Assembly: GCF_027943255.1 (NCBI RefSeq)
Contig: NC_072896.1
Coordinates: 9,300,001-9,364,000, forward strand
Reading direction: 5' to 3'
DNA: 64,000 bases
Source of the DNA: Anastrepha obliqua
Taxonomy: Eukaryota > Arthropoda > Insecta > Diptera > Tephritidae
Shown here: one piece after another, positions 34,301 to 45,287 of the stretch
Layout: each line of letters opens with the position of its first letter
How positions within the stretch are numbered: position 1 is the stretch's first letter
Position numbers and translations under genes: made by a program
The notes under the pieces: generated by a model
Databases searched by the model: none
Seen by the model: the letters and a program-made list of their open reading frames with translations, nothing else
What the model was told of the DNA's origin: nothing

Positions 34301-36285
34301 AAAATGCATCAAAAATGTCCACTTATTGCCTAAAAAACACCAAAATTCAACCACAATTGATTGGAGAAAAACGCTTTCCTTAGACTGGAGCAAATTAGAC
34401 CATTTTTTTTGGCGATGCTACTGAAACTGGTGAAGGCTTGACCAACTATTGTGTTGAACGCCTCGTGGGATGAGGTGAAAGCCGAATAGTCTGGGTGCTT
34501 TTCCAATTATGATATAAGGCAGCTGACGCTAGTAGATGGGACAGCAACCATTTCTGAACCGAACAGTAACCGAGTCGCAGCATTTGAAATGCACTTTTCG
34601 CAAGAATGTGAGCTTATTTTTCTACGAATATTCTGCGCCCTATCTTCGTGCCAAATTGAAGGGAGTGCAAGATAATCCCATGGAAAGCTGTTTAAGTAAT
34701 TTAATTAATAATAGCCTTTTTTTCTTTTTTAGGTAAAGAAATTATTTTGCATTGTTGAAGTTGTTATTTTTTTGTATATTTCCGAACATTTTTTAGACGA
34801 TTTCCCCATCACATTTTTGTCCGAAGTCCTCATTGAATTTGCGCTGGAATGAATTTTAAGAAAAATTTAACCCTCAAACAACCCATCAAACTCATTTACA
34901 CCAAAAATATGCGAACTTAAAATATCTCAGAATGTTCAAACGACTCAGTTAAAAAAATGCAGCGAATTATTTTTTTTTTTTCGTTTTCTTATTTTTATGC
35001 CCGCGACTGTACAACTAGTACCGAAAAGTGTATGTGCATGTATTTACTGAAACTTCTGCATACGCACCACATGATTTATTGATGTAGTCATAGATTTTCA
35101 CTGAAATGATGCAATCAGCAGAGCCAAAAATAGCCGTTTGTAAATATTTATTTGAAAGCTAAAAGTTGAGGCAGGTCCATTAAGTAGCGCGTAAAACCAA
35201 ATTGACGAAAGAAAATTGTTTGTTACACGTTTTCGTTTTCAGTTTTAGGAAAGGGACTTTTGCGTGATTTATGGTACATACATTTGTTTGTATGTACGCG
35301 TAAGAAGAAAGGAGAAAGTGGTGAATATTTGCTTTCAATTTGGATGCATAGACTTTTTCTTGCCTTTTAATTTCCTTTGTATTTCGTACTGTGGAATATG
35401 CAAAGTACTACGATGGTACTGGATTTCGACAGCGGAGTGGAGCAGATGCCACCGGACTCGCCTTGAGGGCGGCTTAGCCTACAGAAAAAGCCTTCATGCA
35501 TGGGTTCTACGATAGCAACCCAATTGGAATTGCTTGCTGAGCATTTCCTTAATCAGAAGCATAGTAGCCTCGTTGTGGAGATATTGCACGGGTGCCACCA
35601 GGAGCCAACCCGATACAGATTTGAAGCTTACTCGACTGCGAATTACTAGTTTATGATTTTGCACTGGTGAACTTGGAAGAGCCGTGGATGTTCAGTTGTG
35701 GTGCTTGGTGGAGACACCAGCACATTGTGCAAAGTAGAAGCTGTGGAGTCTAAATACGCCTGATGGCGAGAGCAACATGTAACCACAACCGTGTGAACCA
35801 CACCCAGCGTTCTTAAGGCTTGAGTAGGTCTTAAGATGGCATCATCCTTTGTACTGATTACATCTAAGCGAGGTTGAGTTCGGGCGAAGTCGTATTTGGC
35901 AAACGCAGCAGAAATAAACTTTAGGTGCATGGTTAGGCTCTATGCCAACCCTAAGAAGATGTGTCGAGAATATCCCTGCTGCAACGAGCTGCTCGAGTGA
36001 CGGCAGGCGAGGAGTGAGTTTCAGCGCACTAGACAGGGTTGACTTACTGGGACCCTTGGTTGAGAAAACACGAGTAATGCTAGTACCCAGAACTGGCTGT
36101 CATGGGAATGGTCGCATAGTGTACATAGTTGCCTCGCTTTCAGACCACTTTTTCAGTTTTTAAATCACTCTATGATCGCTATTCTCTACTTCAAAGGATA
36201 CGTTTTTGGTGCAGTTAATACCTTCTGGGACGTGATGTGCTCGAAAACAAACGCCAAGCGAAGAAAAATAATAATTTTGAACATT
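34301..36285. other. Unannotated DNA
   Basis: About 2 kb with nothing recognised. The 35.4-36.2 kb stretch is GC-richer with open frames on both strands (for example 35646-35930 minus, 35942-36163 plus), none with a family motif. TGCCCGCGACTGTACAAC near 34997 could be an inverted Tc1-like terminus. Confidence 0.4.
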
Positions 36286-36289
36286 TCGC

Positions 36290-37307
36290 TGTTGTAATAT
36301 TGAACCAGCAGCGCCGTCAGAACTGGGAAGGACCTCTCCGAGCCGTTCGATACCAAACAAGGTTTCAGACAGAGCACCCTCTGTCGAGTGACTTCTTTAA
36401 CCTGATGGTGGAAAAGGTCATGCGAGCCGCAGAATTTAATGTCCAAGCACAACTTTTTAAAAAAGGCATTCAGTTGTTAGCGGATGCCGATCATATTCGC
36501 ATCAAAGGCTTTAACAACCGCGCTGTTAGTTCTGCCTTCTCCAAACTGAATAAAGAGGCAAAGCCAATGGGTCTGGTGGTGAACGAGGACAAAATGAAGT
36601 GTCTCAAGTCATCAAACAAACAGTCAGCGTACAAGCGGATCAGCAGCCACGCCACTATTGACAGTTATCATTTCAAGGTTGTAAGAGACTTCGGGTATCT
36701 AGGAACCAGCACCAACCAACACCTATAATAATGTCAGCCTGGAAATCCGTAGTAGAATCTCTCTTGCCAACAAGCGCTGATTTGGACTAAGTAGACAATT
36801 GAAAAGTAAAGTCCTCTCTCGACGAACAAAACTAACTCTATACAAGGCTCTCATCATGCCCGTCCTAACGTATGGCTCAGAAGCTTGGACGATGACAACA
36901 TCCGATGAAGCCACGCTTGGAGTGTTCGAGAGAAAGATTCTGCGTAAGATTTTTGGACCTTTGGACATTGGCAACGGCGAGTATCGTAGGCGATGGAACG
37001 ATGAGCTGTATGAGCTTTACGACGACATAGACTTGGCGCAGCGAATAAAGATCCAGCGGCTACGTTGGCTGGGTCATTTCGTCCGAATGGATACAAACGC
37101 TCCGGCTTTGAAAGTATTCAATGCGGTACCAGCTGCTGGTAGCAGAGGAAGAGGAAGGTCTCCTCTGCGTTGGAAAGATCAGGTGGAGAAGGACGTGGCT
37201 TCACTTGGTGCGTCCAACTTAGCTCGAGAAAGAAACGACTGGCACGTTTTGTTAAACTCAGCCCAAATCGCTTAAGCGGTTATCGCGCCAATCAAGAAGA
37301 AGAGGAG
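36290..37307 (+). pseudogene. RTE-like non-LTR reverse transcriptase, copy 1 (3' half)
   Basis: The coding remnant starts with DLSEPFDTKQGFRQ, then shifts frame to HPLSSDFFNLMVEKVMRAAE. The catalytic box reads QLLADADHIRIKG in place of the expected Y-A-D-D, so the active site is destroyed. NRAVSSAFSKLNKEAKPMGL and GYLGTSTN follow. A frameshift near 36721 and a TGA at about 36778 come next. A 158-codon frame at 36799-37275 then carries LTLYKALIMPVLTYGSEAW, VFERKILRKIFGPL, RRRWNDELYELYDDID, RLRWLGHFVRMDTNAPALKV and RGRGRSPLRWKDQVEKDV. There is no RNase H. The 3' UTR is very short: the stop is followed by GCGGTTATCGCGCCAATCAA and an AAG-rich tail. Endonuclease and RT N-terminus are missing. The clade call is by memory of the thumb and C-terminal wording. 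Confidence 0.85.
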
Positions 37308-39811
37308 TACATTCACATTAGGATGATCAAAGCAAAAAAAAAAGGGCTTCTGAGTCTATATTTGTTCGATAGCCAGAAAAATTAGAGTAACTATTATATT
37401 TTTTTTTATTATTATTGTTTTTGCCGTCAACGCTTTGAAAGTGCACTTTTCCGTAAATTTGGTGTCAAACGTTTATAGATCAATATTTTTTCCTTTTGAT
37501 CGATATCGATATCTCTTTCTTATATTACATTTTTCTTCATAAAAGCCCAAAAAATTAAAAAATAATTATAATAATTTTAACTGATATAAGTCACCTCTTG
37601 ATATTTTTCATCAAGCCACTTGACTCCTTCAGGTTATTTTCTTCGAGAATATTTCAATTCACCTGGTTGCATCGATAAATCAGAAACACTTCACTCAAGT
37701 CAACATTTATTGCCGAAATACAGCCTGATTTACAACAAGAAGTCTGTGAAAATGGCACCTCCAGATGCTCAAAATCATATGCAAACATTAATACCATAAA
37801 ACTAACTGTCAAATGTAGTAAATTCAATTGGCATTAAAAAACATTTCTTGCTATGTTATTTCCATTAAACTTCTGCGCCTCCAAAAAACTAAACACTTTT
37901 TATTATAAGCGAATACAATTTTGGTTGCCCATGAAAAAAAGTGATTGCACTTTGCTTTTTTGAATTACAGTCCATATTTTCTCACTTCGTAAGAGCCTCA
38001 TTCATTTTAAAATAACTGTAAATAACTGCAACCGCACTCGAAAAACACCGACGCACTATTGACCAACAATTTTAAGCGCTGATGTGTGACAGCTCGAGAG
38101 CAGCAAAAAAGGCTAAAAAATAATATTAAAAAAAAAGAAAATAATTAAAAAATAACAAAGAGGTGAGGAAAAATTCAAAGGGCCTTCCAAAGCGCAAATA
38201 TAAAATAAAAAAATTTTTTTATGATATTTTTTAAGTAAGATTTTTAGTAATTTTTTGTGGTTAGTTTAGTTGGTTTTTTTCGCTTTTTTTGGGTGGCTAT
38301 TATTTGTGTTTGCTTTTACGTCGACTACGCCTTTCTTGTTTATAAATATTTCATTTGAAATGTGCGAATGGCAGGTACTCAATTTTTTATGTTTAGTATT
38401 TCATGCTAAAAGATTATTTTGGAAAAAAGTGTCGCCATTCATATTTTATATTAAAGCACGTCCGATATAAGTGATTTTTCGTTAATTTAATTACGCGGTA
38501 TTTATTTAGTATATTTGCTTATTTTTTTATATCTGTGTTTGTATGTATGTATGGGTGTATTCATGTGCTTGGGCGGTGCATTGTTTAATTCAGTAAAACA
38601 CTTGCTGAAATTTAGTGCAAATGGAAAAATTGTATAAGAAAAAAAAAATCAGAAAAAAAAGTATTTCATCAACTGCAAAAAATTTAATTAACTTTTTCAA
38701 AACATTAATTTAAACTCCCCTCAACTGTTTGCTTGCCCGCAAGCATTCACTGCAACTGTCTGTCAATCGTTGCGCGCTGCATTCACTCACTCACTCACTT
38801 TATAATTACGCATAGTTTATTGCCCAATGGCTCAGCAGTTTTGTGGTCCAACGCTTTTCGGACGCTCAGATGCGCGCGGTCATTAGTTGGACATGGTTTT
38901 GTTGTTTTTGTTTTTCGTGCTACTTTTTTATTATTATTTAATTACATTTTACTAAACCTTGTTCAAATTTTTTTGTTATATTTTTGCTGCTTTTTTGTTG
39001 TTGTATATTTTCATTCACTCACACTGTCAATTGTTCGTGCATTGCTGCATTTAAGCAATTAAACCATATTTGACCTTTTCCAATTGCCATCCAAGCCAAC
39101 AAGTCATTTTAGCTTCAAACACCACCACTGTCGGCTGTCCACTGAGTAGGTGAGTGAGAGCGAAGCGGAGTGCGGGCTGCCGAGGAGGAGGACTGCAAAC
39201 AATTTGCCAGAAAAAAGGCAAAGGCAACATTTTGTTCGACACTTGATAAATGTGCACAGCGATTAGCGAAACCCCCTAAATGAATGCGCAAAATGGAATG
39301 GCGATACAAAAGAGGAAATACAATACACATAGACGGTCAGGCAATGCAAACAGGCAAAACAAAGCCAAAAACATCAAATGAAATGTGTTGAAATAAAAGA
39401 TTAGAAAAAATTGCAGAAATGCAGCAAATAAACTTTAGTGCTGGAAAATATTTTTAAATAAGGATTTTGCAGCATATTTTATTAATTCACTGCACTAAAT
39501 GAAGTTTGCGGTGCTGCGCTTTGAATAACTTTTTTCTTTTTTTCTTGTTTTATTTTTTACTTATCGTCTGGCAAAAATTTATTTAGTGGTTGAATATTTT
39601 AGCAAAGTTGAAATGTGTACATAAAAACCATGGCAATCGTTCCTCTACTTGTTCTACTTATATGTACAGTTGCGGACATGTACTTAAGAACAGTAGAAAT
39701 TTTGTAGTTTCTGCTATAACGCTTTCGCATATGAAAAACATTTTGTAATTGAAAATTTATAACAAGCACAGAAAAATTGGAAAACCAGGCGATTTGGTGG
39801 CTCTTAAAACA
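37308..39811. other. Unannotated AT-rich DNA
   Basis: About 2.5 kb with no recognised gene. (CACT)n at about 38778-38799. GTACAGTTGCGGACATGTAC near 39664 resembles a Tc1-like terminus. The open frames at 38270-39062 are T-rich and motif-free. Confidence 0.5.
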
Positions 39812-41700
39812 CTCAGGCTAAGAAGCTCATTGTATTTAGAGCTCTGGAAAGAGGGTAGATAGTCAAGGAGGGAAGGAGAAAAGTATCAGAGAAAAAGATA
39901 GGAAAGAATAGAGACAGAGACAAAGGTGGTAAGTCATGTGGGAATTTTCCAGATTTTTTGGCAAATCTGTAAATATCGTCCAGTTTTCTTCTTCTTCTTC
40001 TTAATTGGCCCGATAACCGCTTACGCGATTTTGGCCGAGTTTAACAAAGCGCGCCAGTCGTTTGTTACTCGTGCTAACGGGCGCCAGTTGGACACACCAA
40101 GTGAAGCCAAGTCCTTCTCCACCTGATCTTTCAAGCGCAGAGGAGGCCTTCCTCTTCCTCTGCTACCACCAACTCGTACCGCATCGAATACTTTCAAAGC
40201 CCTACCGTTTGTATCCATTCGGACGACATGACCCAGCCAACGTAGCCGCTGGATCTTTATTCGCTGCGCTATGTCTGTGTCGTCGTAAAGCTCATACAGC
40301 TCATCGTTCCATCGCCTGCGATTTTCGCCGTTGCCAACGTGCAAAGGTCCAAAAATCTTACGCAGAATCTTTCTCTCAAACACTTCAAGCGTCGCTTCAT
40401 CGAATGTTGTCATCGTCCAGTTTTACAGAACGAATATTACTCATTCTCACGACATCCGAACCTAAAACTCGTAGCCGTGTTCTAGCAAAGGCAGGGCACT
40501 CACAAAGAAAATGCTCAGTGCTATCCGGCTCCTCCAAGCACGACAGGCACATCGGGCATGATTCCAACGGTGGTCATATGCTGACCCCATGGATTGTGTC
40601 CTGTCATAATACCGACCATCAACCGAACGTCTTTTCTTCCATGATTTTTTAGAAGAAAGTTTGACAGTTTTCTGTTCGGGATTGTCTCAAAACACTTTGC
40701 AGTTCTGCAGCGTTCTAGACCGGACCAGCGCTCTTTACGTAGATTGCATAGATAATCGCTGATCCAATTCATGATTCCTGCGAAACTGATTCCGATTATT
40801 GACTCTGGCCCTTGTGCGGGAACCGCTGACCCACGGTTGGCCAATTCATCGGCAATTTCGTTTCCTTGAACACCGGAGTGTCCTGGAATCCATATAAGTA
40901 CAAGCCTGTTTTGTCTTGCGACAGTATTAAGCTTCTTCTTACATTCTTGAACAATCTTTGAGGTTTGCTTCGCATTCTCCAGGGCCTTCAGTGCAGCCTG
41001 ACTGTCACTAAAAACTCCAATCTGTTTCCTGCTCCATCTCCTCTCGATTATCCATTCGGCTACTTTCAGGAGGGCAAAAACTTCCGTCTGGAAAACAGTT
41101 GCCATTTCCCCCATAGAATGGTGATAGTTATTACTATCGTTTAAGTACCAGACCCTATTTCATTCTTGGACCCATCGGTAAGGAAAATATCCGTCAAACC
41201 TCCCTGAATGCATTCTGGATTGCTCCATTGTTCACGCAATGGAAATCTGACATCAAATTTCCTTCCAAATGAAACAGTGGGTATTAGGTCGTCTTTAGGT
41301 GCCAAAAAGAGTGAATACTGCTCAGATAGCATCTTAAAGATTTCTCTGTATCCCGAAGTTCCGTCTTCGTGGCAGAAACCATATTTATGGAGTCTACACA
41401 TTGCTTTTATTACTTGCTGTTGTATCTTAAGATCCAAGGGGAGCAAAACTAGCATAGCATTTAGGGCAACACCAGAGGTTATACTCATGGCATCCGTGAT
41501 GTATAAACATACACTTCTTTGTAGCCTGTATAGTTCCCGGAGTGTGGACTTAACCACGCTCCGTCGCCACGAGACCACAGAGGCGTAAGTGATGACTGGT
41601 CTGATAAGTGCTGTGCATATCCATAGGGCCACAGCAGGTATCTGTGGTCTATCACCTGCTGCGGTTTGTATAAGAGATTATGTATATGTGCATAAATGGT
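39812..41700 (-). pseudogene. Non-LTR retrotransposon 3' fragment (family D): RT thumb, RNase H, C-terminus, interrupted
   Basis: Minus strand: TALIRPVITYASVVSWRRSV opens the RT thumb region (41632 down). IFLTDGSKNEIGSGT is the first RNase H block. A one-base shift near 41145 leads to the 197-codon frame 41114-40521 with FQTEVFALLKVAEW (Glu), VFSDSQAALKALENA (Asp), WIPGHSGVQGNEIADELANR (last Asp) and a RKLSNFLLKNHGRKD linker. A shift near 40560 leads to MCLSCLEEPDSTEHFLCECP then RVLGSDVVRMSNIRSVKLDD. Here a foreign RTE-like copy (39988-40411) intervenes. Skipping it, the same frame resumes with IYRFAKKSGKFPHDLPPLSL and closes at TGA 39812-39814. All four RNase H acids survive. The RT core and endonuclease are absent. 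Confidence 0.9.
39988..40411 (-). mobile_element. RTE-like copy 2, nested in family D, with 13-bp target duplication
   Basis: A 424-bp, 5'-truncated copy of the RTE-like element at 36.3-37.3 kb, in minus orientation. The frame 40413-40021 reads EVFERKILRKIFGPLHVGN, ELYELYDDTDIAQRIK and RLRWLGHVVRMDTNGRALKV, ending LLNSAKIA. The 3' UTR GCGGTTATCGGGCCAATTAA and an (AAG)n tail follow at 39988-40000. Both sides carry ATCGTCCAGTTTT (39975-39987 and 40412-40424), an exact target-site duplication. Removing insert plus one repeat restores the reading frame of the host retrotransposon. Confidence 0.93.
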
Positions 41701-41716
41701 TCTTACAACATTTATT

Positions 41717-41826
41717 GTGTGTTTGGCCAAACTCCCCTTCTATTTGTGGTTGAGTTAAGCCGACTCCGTAAGGCCAATCATTTTTATGATGAGCTTTTTC
41801 ATGCCAGAAATACACCCGCTATTAGG
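41717..41826 (-). mobile_element. SINE fragment, minus orientation, internally deleted
   Basis: GTGTTTGGCCAAACTCCCC, CTATTTGTGGTTGAG, AAGCCGACTCCGTAAGGCCA, GATGAGCTTTTTCATGCCAG and CACCCGCTATTAGG follow the SINE order. The TCTTGATGTTGTTCC segment and the tRNA-like head are missing. Confidence 0.7.
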
Positions 41827-42325
41827 GAAAGAAATAATATAGAACTGTTTTTCAAAGCTTTATCTCTCGCCACTGAACCGACCGGCGAAAGAATATATGG
41901 AAAATATTTTATGCAATTACAACTACAACAACGGGGCTGATGAGATTGGAGCATTCCTGAAGAGCTTAGGAGATATTTGACTATATGGCCTGGGCAGAGT
42001 CGACAGAGACGACATTCGACGTATACCTCATGCAAAGGTGCGTGTAGTCAGCACGGTAAAACCGGAAGTCGCTCTAATGCTTTTCCAGCGACATACCGTC
42101 GCTTCGGCAAGATGTTTTGCGGCACCTGAGCACCAGAGTACACCTGCGTCTTAAGAAACGAAACCTTAAGGATGGTAATGAAAACACTGTGGAGGCTGGG
42201 GAAGTAGCCAGGGCTCAGACCAGAATCCGTGTTGAACTCTACTCTCACACTTTATTGTGAAGACACGAAGACAAGAGAGCTTGATTCGCATAGAGAGTGG
42301 GCAAACAGCCTCCCTATGTCACAGA
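41827..42325. other. Unannotated DNA upstream of a retrotransposon endonuclease scrap
   Basis: A plus frame at about 41995-42150 (VDRDDIRRIPHAKVRVVSTV) stays open about 60 codons and lies in the position and orientation where ORF1 of the following element could end, but I cannot match it to a gag domain or Cys-knuckle. Confidence 0.35.
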
Positions 42326-42329
42326 GCAC

Positions 42330-42705
42330 TGATCCAAATTGAGTTCTGCAGATCAACCTCCACCACAGTAGGACGGCATCGGTGGAACTGCTTCCCGTGC
42401 TTGCGGAAGGTGGCTACGATATGACTCTAATCCAACAAGATATATGGATTAGAGTCTAACAATTTTCAACTGCTCTACTCACCTGCGGTAAAGAAGACAG
42501 ATCTGCCATCTTAGTGCAGAAAAATATTATAATAGTTCTTACTTTATTCCTAGATTCCGTACAAGAAGGATCCTAAAGATCATAGCATTAGAGGTGGACG
42601 AGGGACAAAATATATTCGCCTCCTGCTACATGACCCATAACGTCAATGCGCCACTCATGGAGCTACAGTCATTAGAGGAGCTCACTAGCGGGAATTGAAA
42701 GTTGT
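42330..42705 (+). pseudogene. Non-LTR retrotransposon endonuclease N-terminal fragment (family E)
   Basis: LQINLHHSRTASVELLPVLA followed by EGGYDMTLIQQDIWIRV matches the start of apurinic-type endonuclease domains in R1-like elements. The residue after LIQ, normally the metal-binding Glu of LIQEPW, reads Gln. After frameshifts, SAILVQKNIIIV and LEVDEGQNIFASCYM then APLMELQSLEELTSGN continue the domain to a stop near 42699. Sequence then changes abruptly. About 120 codons remain, with no RT. It is one of the few 5' parts of a non-LTR element in this window; the others are 3' ends. Confidence 0.75.
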
Positions 42706-42739
42706 GGCCTAGACAAACTTCCACATAGTTTTATTTGCT

Positions 42740-42840
42740 TTGAGGAGCGAAATGTTACGCGAATGCGTTAAAATTTCGCGTATTTAACTTTCAAATAAAA
42801 AGGAACGTAGCACGGTCTGACCATAGTAGTTTAAAGCAAG
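42740..42840. repeat. Short dispersed repeat, copy 1 (partner at 44.62-44.70 kb)
   Basis: TTTCGCGTATTTAACTTTCA followed by AATAAAAAGGAACGTAGCAC and GGTCTGACCATAGTAGTTTA matches TCTCGCGTACTCAATTTTCA, AATAAGGAGGAGCATAGTGT and AGTCTGATAGTTTA at 44638-44692. Both are plus oriented and lie on either side of the 43.4-44.0 kb dispersed repeat. Confidence 0.55.
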
Positions 42841-42849
42841 CACAACGGC

Positions 42850-43095
42850 CAGTTCTTGGTCTGCCAGCTCTATTACTCTCCTCTATAGAACCAGTTTCTT
42901 GAACTCTCTTCACCAACCTTTGAATTTTCGACTCTTTCGTACGATTATTATCACCAAAAAAATACGAATTTTTGCGTTATGCTGTTCCTAAAGATCAACC
43001 ATTTTCATAATAATCTTCAATTATTTTACCGCGTGGTTCTATCGTCTAAAATTCTACATCTGTCTAATTGCCAAGTGTCAAAGATGACATAAAAA
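42850..43095 (-). pseudogene. N-terminal helix-turn-helix relic of an IS630/Tc1-like transposase
   Basis: The minus strand reads RGKIIEDYYENG, stop, SLRNSITQKFVFFGDNNRTK, then ESKIQRLVKRVQETGSIEES and NRAGRPRT. This wording (IVxFYYxNG...HFGxxNRPTxxTIxRLVxKFxETGSV...GRPRT) matches the N-terminal DNA-binding domain of the insect transposase lineage whose catalytic core is represented at 33.1-33.4 kb. An in-frame stop, loss of about ten residues before FFGDNN, and no readable DDE part make it a dead fragment. Confidence 0.65.
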
Positions 43096-43354
43096 AGGGG
43101 CACTATTTAGAAATTATTCACTACTGACATCAATTTTGGAATGCCCTTTGCCAAATTTGATAACGGAATTCTTGTTGTCTTAAAAAACTGTTGACAAAAA
43201 TGGTATTAAGTTCTAGTTTTATAATTCACATTTATTACCCTAAGTAATGTGTTACTACGAAAACCTACTAATGACGTCACAAAATTGATTCTGTGTTGGC
43301 CACTTGTTAAACTTTTCTTAAGTTATGACAATGCATTTCTTATCTATTGGTGGA
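43096..43354. other. Unannotated DNA
   Basis: Nothing recognised. Confidence 0.4.
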
Positions 43355-43986
43355 TTTTTGAAGTGCAACTTCTTAGGCGTCGATGGACGAGCGAGAATGG
43401 TGAGTAAAATTTCAAGGGCATGCAACGTTTTGGGCATTTTCGTTCCACGAGAGAGAAAAAAGATATAACGTAGAGGAAAAGGAGAGAGAGAGCTATACCT
43501 TATATATATCTTAGATACACTTTAAGCTATTTTTCCTTGTGGTTGCTAATTTCTAGTGAGAAATAACACTGCCTACTTTTTGGCGCATGTTTCTATTTCC
43601 TTGGTGTCTACTTTTTGGCGTTACATTTCCTTGGTGCCTACTGTTTAGGGCGTTTTTTGGTCCCAATTTTTTTGGCGTTTTTTTCGGTGCCTTTTTTGGC
43701 GCTTATTTCCGTTTTCCGCTAGTGCTTGTGCGCACTTTAAAGTGCTATCCATTCCGGCGGCGGATTTATTGGTATTGCCTTGCGGTAATTTGTGCCATTG
43801 CTGCGGTCCTGGAATCGCTGCGCTTGTGCGGGTGATAAAAGCTCGGAGTAGTGCGCGTTGTTGCCACGATTTGTGTCCGCCGTTTACCTATACCGGTCGG
43901 CCCTTCTCCCGTTTTTTGTAAATTTTGTCTATTTGTATTCTCTGAATTTTATTAGATATATATGTGAATTTATTTAGATATATATT

Positions 43987-43988
<2 letters not shown>
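43355..43988 (+). repeat. Dispersed repeat, right copy (inverted partner at 8.7 kb)
   Basis: Inverted match to 8719-9372. It holds a series of TTTTTGGCG(C/T) motifs at 43576-43705 and the frame with CYPFRRRIYWYCLAVICAIA (43587-43835), which differs from the left copy by a few conservative-looking changes. It is followed immediately by a (TC)n tract. The left copy has only a short remnant of that tract. Confidence 0.8.
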
Positions 43989-44023
<35 letters not shown>

Positions 44024-44046
44024 ATTCTCTCTCGGGTCTCTCCCTC
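43988..44046. repeat. (TC)n microsatellite
   Basis: CTCTCTGTCTCTCTCTCTCT and further TC units, continuing into CATTCTCTCTCGGGTCTCTC. It abuts the dispersed repeat. Open frames on both strands (arginine/glutamate or serine/leucine runs) are artefacts. Confidence 0.9.
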
Positions 44047-45287
44047 TTTCTTTGTCCGCCTTGAAAGTTTCACTTCTGTTATGTGCACTACGCTACACGC
44101 ACTTTTTTTCATCAGTATTCTACATTTTTTCTTAATATATCAATATGCCGGGCTTAAGAGATATGTATGGAAGAAAAAAAGTTTGGCGAATCGGTTCTCC
44201 ATACTTATTTTTTTTGCAATATATCAAAAAAACAAAATAAATTTGAAAACACTGATGCTTTATAATTCGTCTATGAAGACAGGAAGCTTTGAAAACTTTG
44301 GAATAATGAATTCCCAGTTACTAGTTTTGTCCGGAAAGACAACGTCTATATTGCAGTCAAGGTTATCTTCCTGATCTGATAACTACAGCGCTTCAGTTCG
44401 AGCCATATTCTATGCAAGTCTGAGGCATGAGCTTTGCCCGTCCTCGGCAGCCTGTTAGGCAGCCAAAACCGCGGCGAGCTCTTAGCTGCAGTGCGTTGAG
44501 TTTGCAGAGTTTAAGAGGAAGCAGTTTTGTTCACTGAAAAAATATTAATGGATCTAGCCACGCGGCAAGTATGAAAATATTTAAACTATCATCGTGAGGT
44601 CTTCACAATTTTTAGGAAATCTTGCGCTTGTGAAAATCTCGCGTACTCAATTTTCAAATAAGGAGGAGCATAGTGTAGTCTGATAGTTTAAAAGTTTCCA
44701 GTGTATGCGAAATTTTATTTGAAAATTATTTAATACTTTGTATGATCAATCGTATAAATCACCACTTGCAATAACTCTAAAGCAGTTACTAACTCGGCCG
44801 TCAGTGTCAACTTTTTGTATCTGCTGGTAGAAGAGATAAATTTAAAATCTCACCGCTGGTTGAAACACCCAGTATATGGGAATATGTATTTGCGACAAGA
44901 TGAGTTGCTAAGTGTGCAGAAATGCTTTCAATCGACTTTGAAAAAAATATAATTTCATAATTTTTTTTTTATAATTTTCTCAACTCCGCCAAGAATTTAA
45001 ATAATTATCGCGCTCTGTATTTACGTTTGCGCAATTATTGTTGAGATAAATTATATAACTCTTCAAGAGTTTCAAGAGCTTTAACTGTGTTGTTATGTAT
45101 TTTAACCACAACAACAAAAAGCAGCAAGAAAAAACGCAGCATAATAGACAGAACAAGAGAGTTGGCTTAGAAACAAGTTCGAGCTGGGTACGCACGCACA
45201 AGTGGCAAGACGGCAACAATGGCAACAATTGAAAAGAAGCAAAACAATAGCAATACCAAAAGAATAGAAGAAATATGTTCGCAAGTA
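44047..45287. other. Unannotated DNA; second copy of the short dispersed repeat
   Basis: 44620-44705 is copy 2 of the repeat described at 42740. No gene recognised. Confidence 0.45.

Noticed and set aside
32328..35012. A 2.7-kb Tc1-like element bounded by ACAGTTACGGACATAAA and an inverse ACAGTCGCGGGCATAAA
   Set aside because: The match is short, similar motifs occur singly at 7.4 and 39.66 kb, and the interior is a mix of unrelated TE relics.
43888..44112. Arg/Glu-rich protein on the minus strand
   Set aside because: It is translated (TC)n microsatellite.
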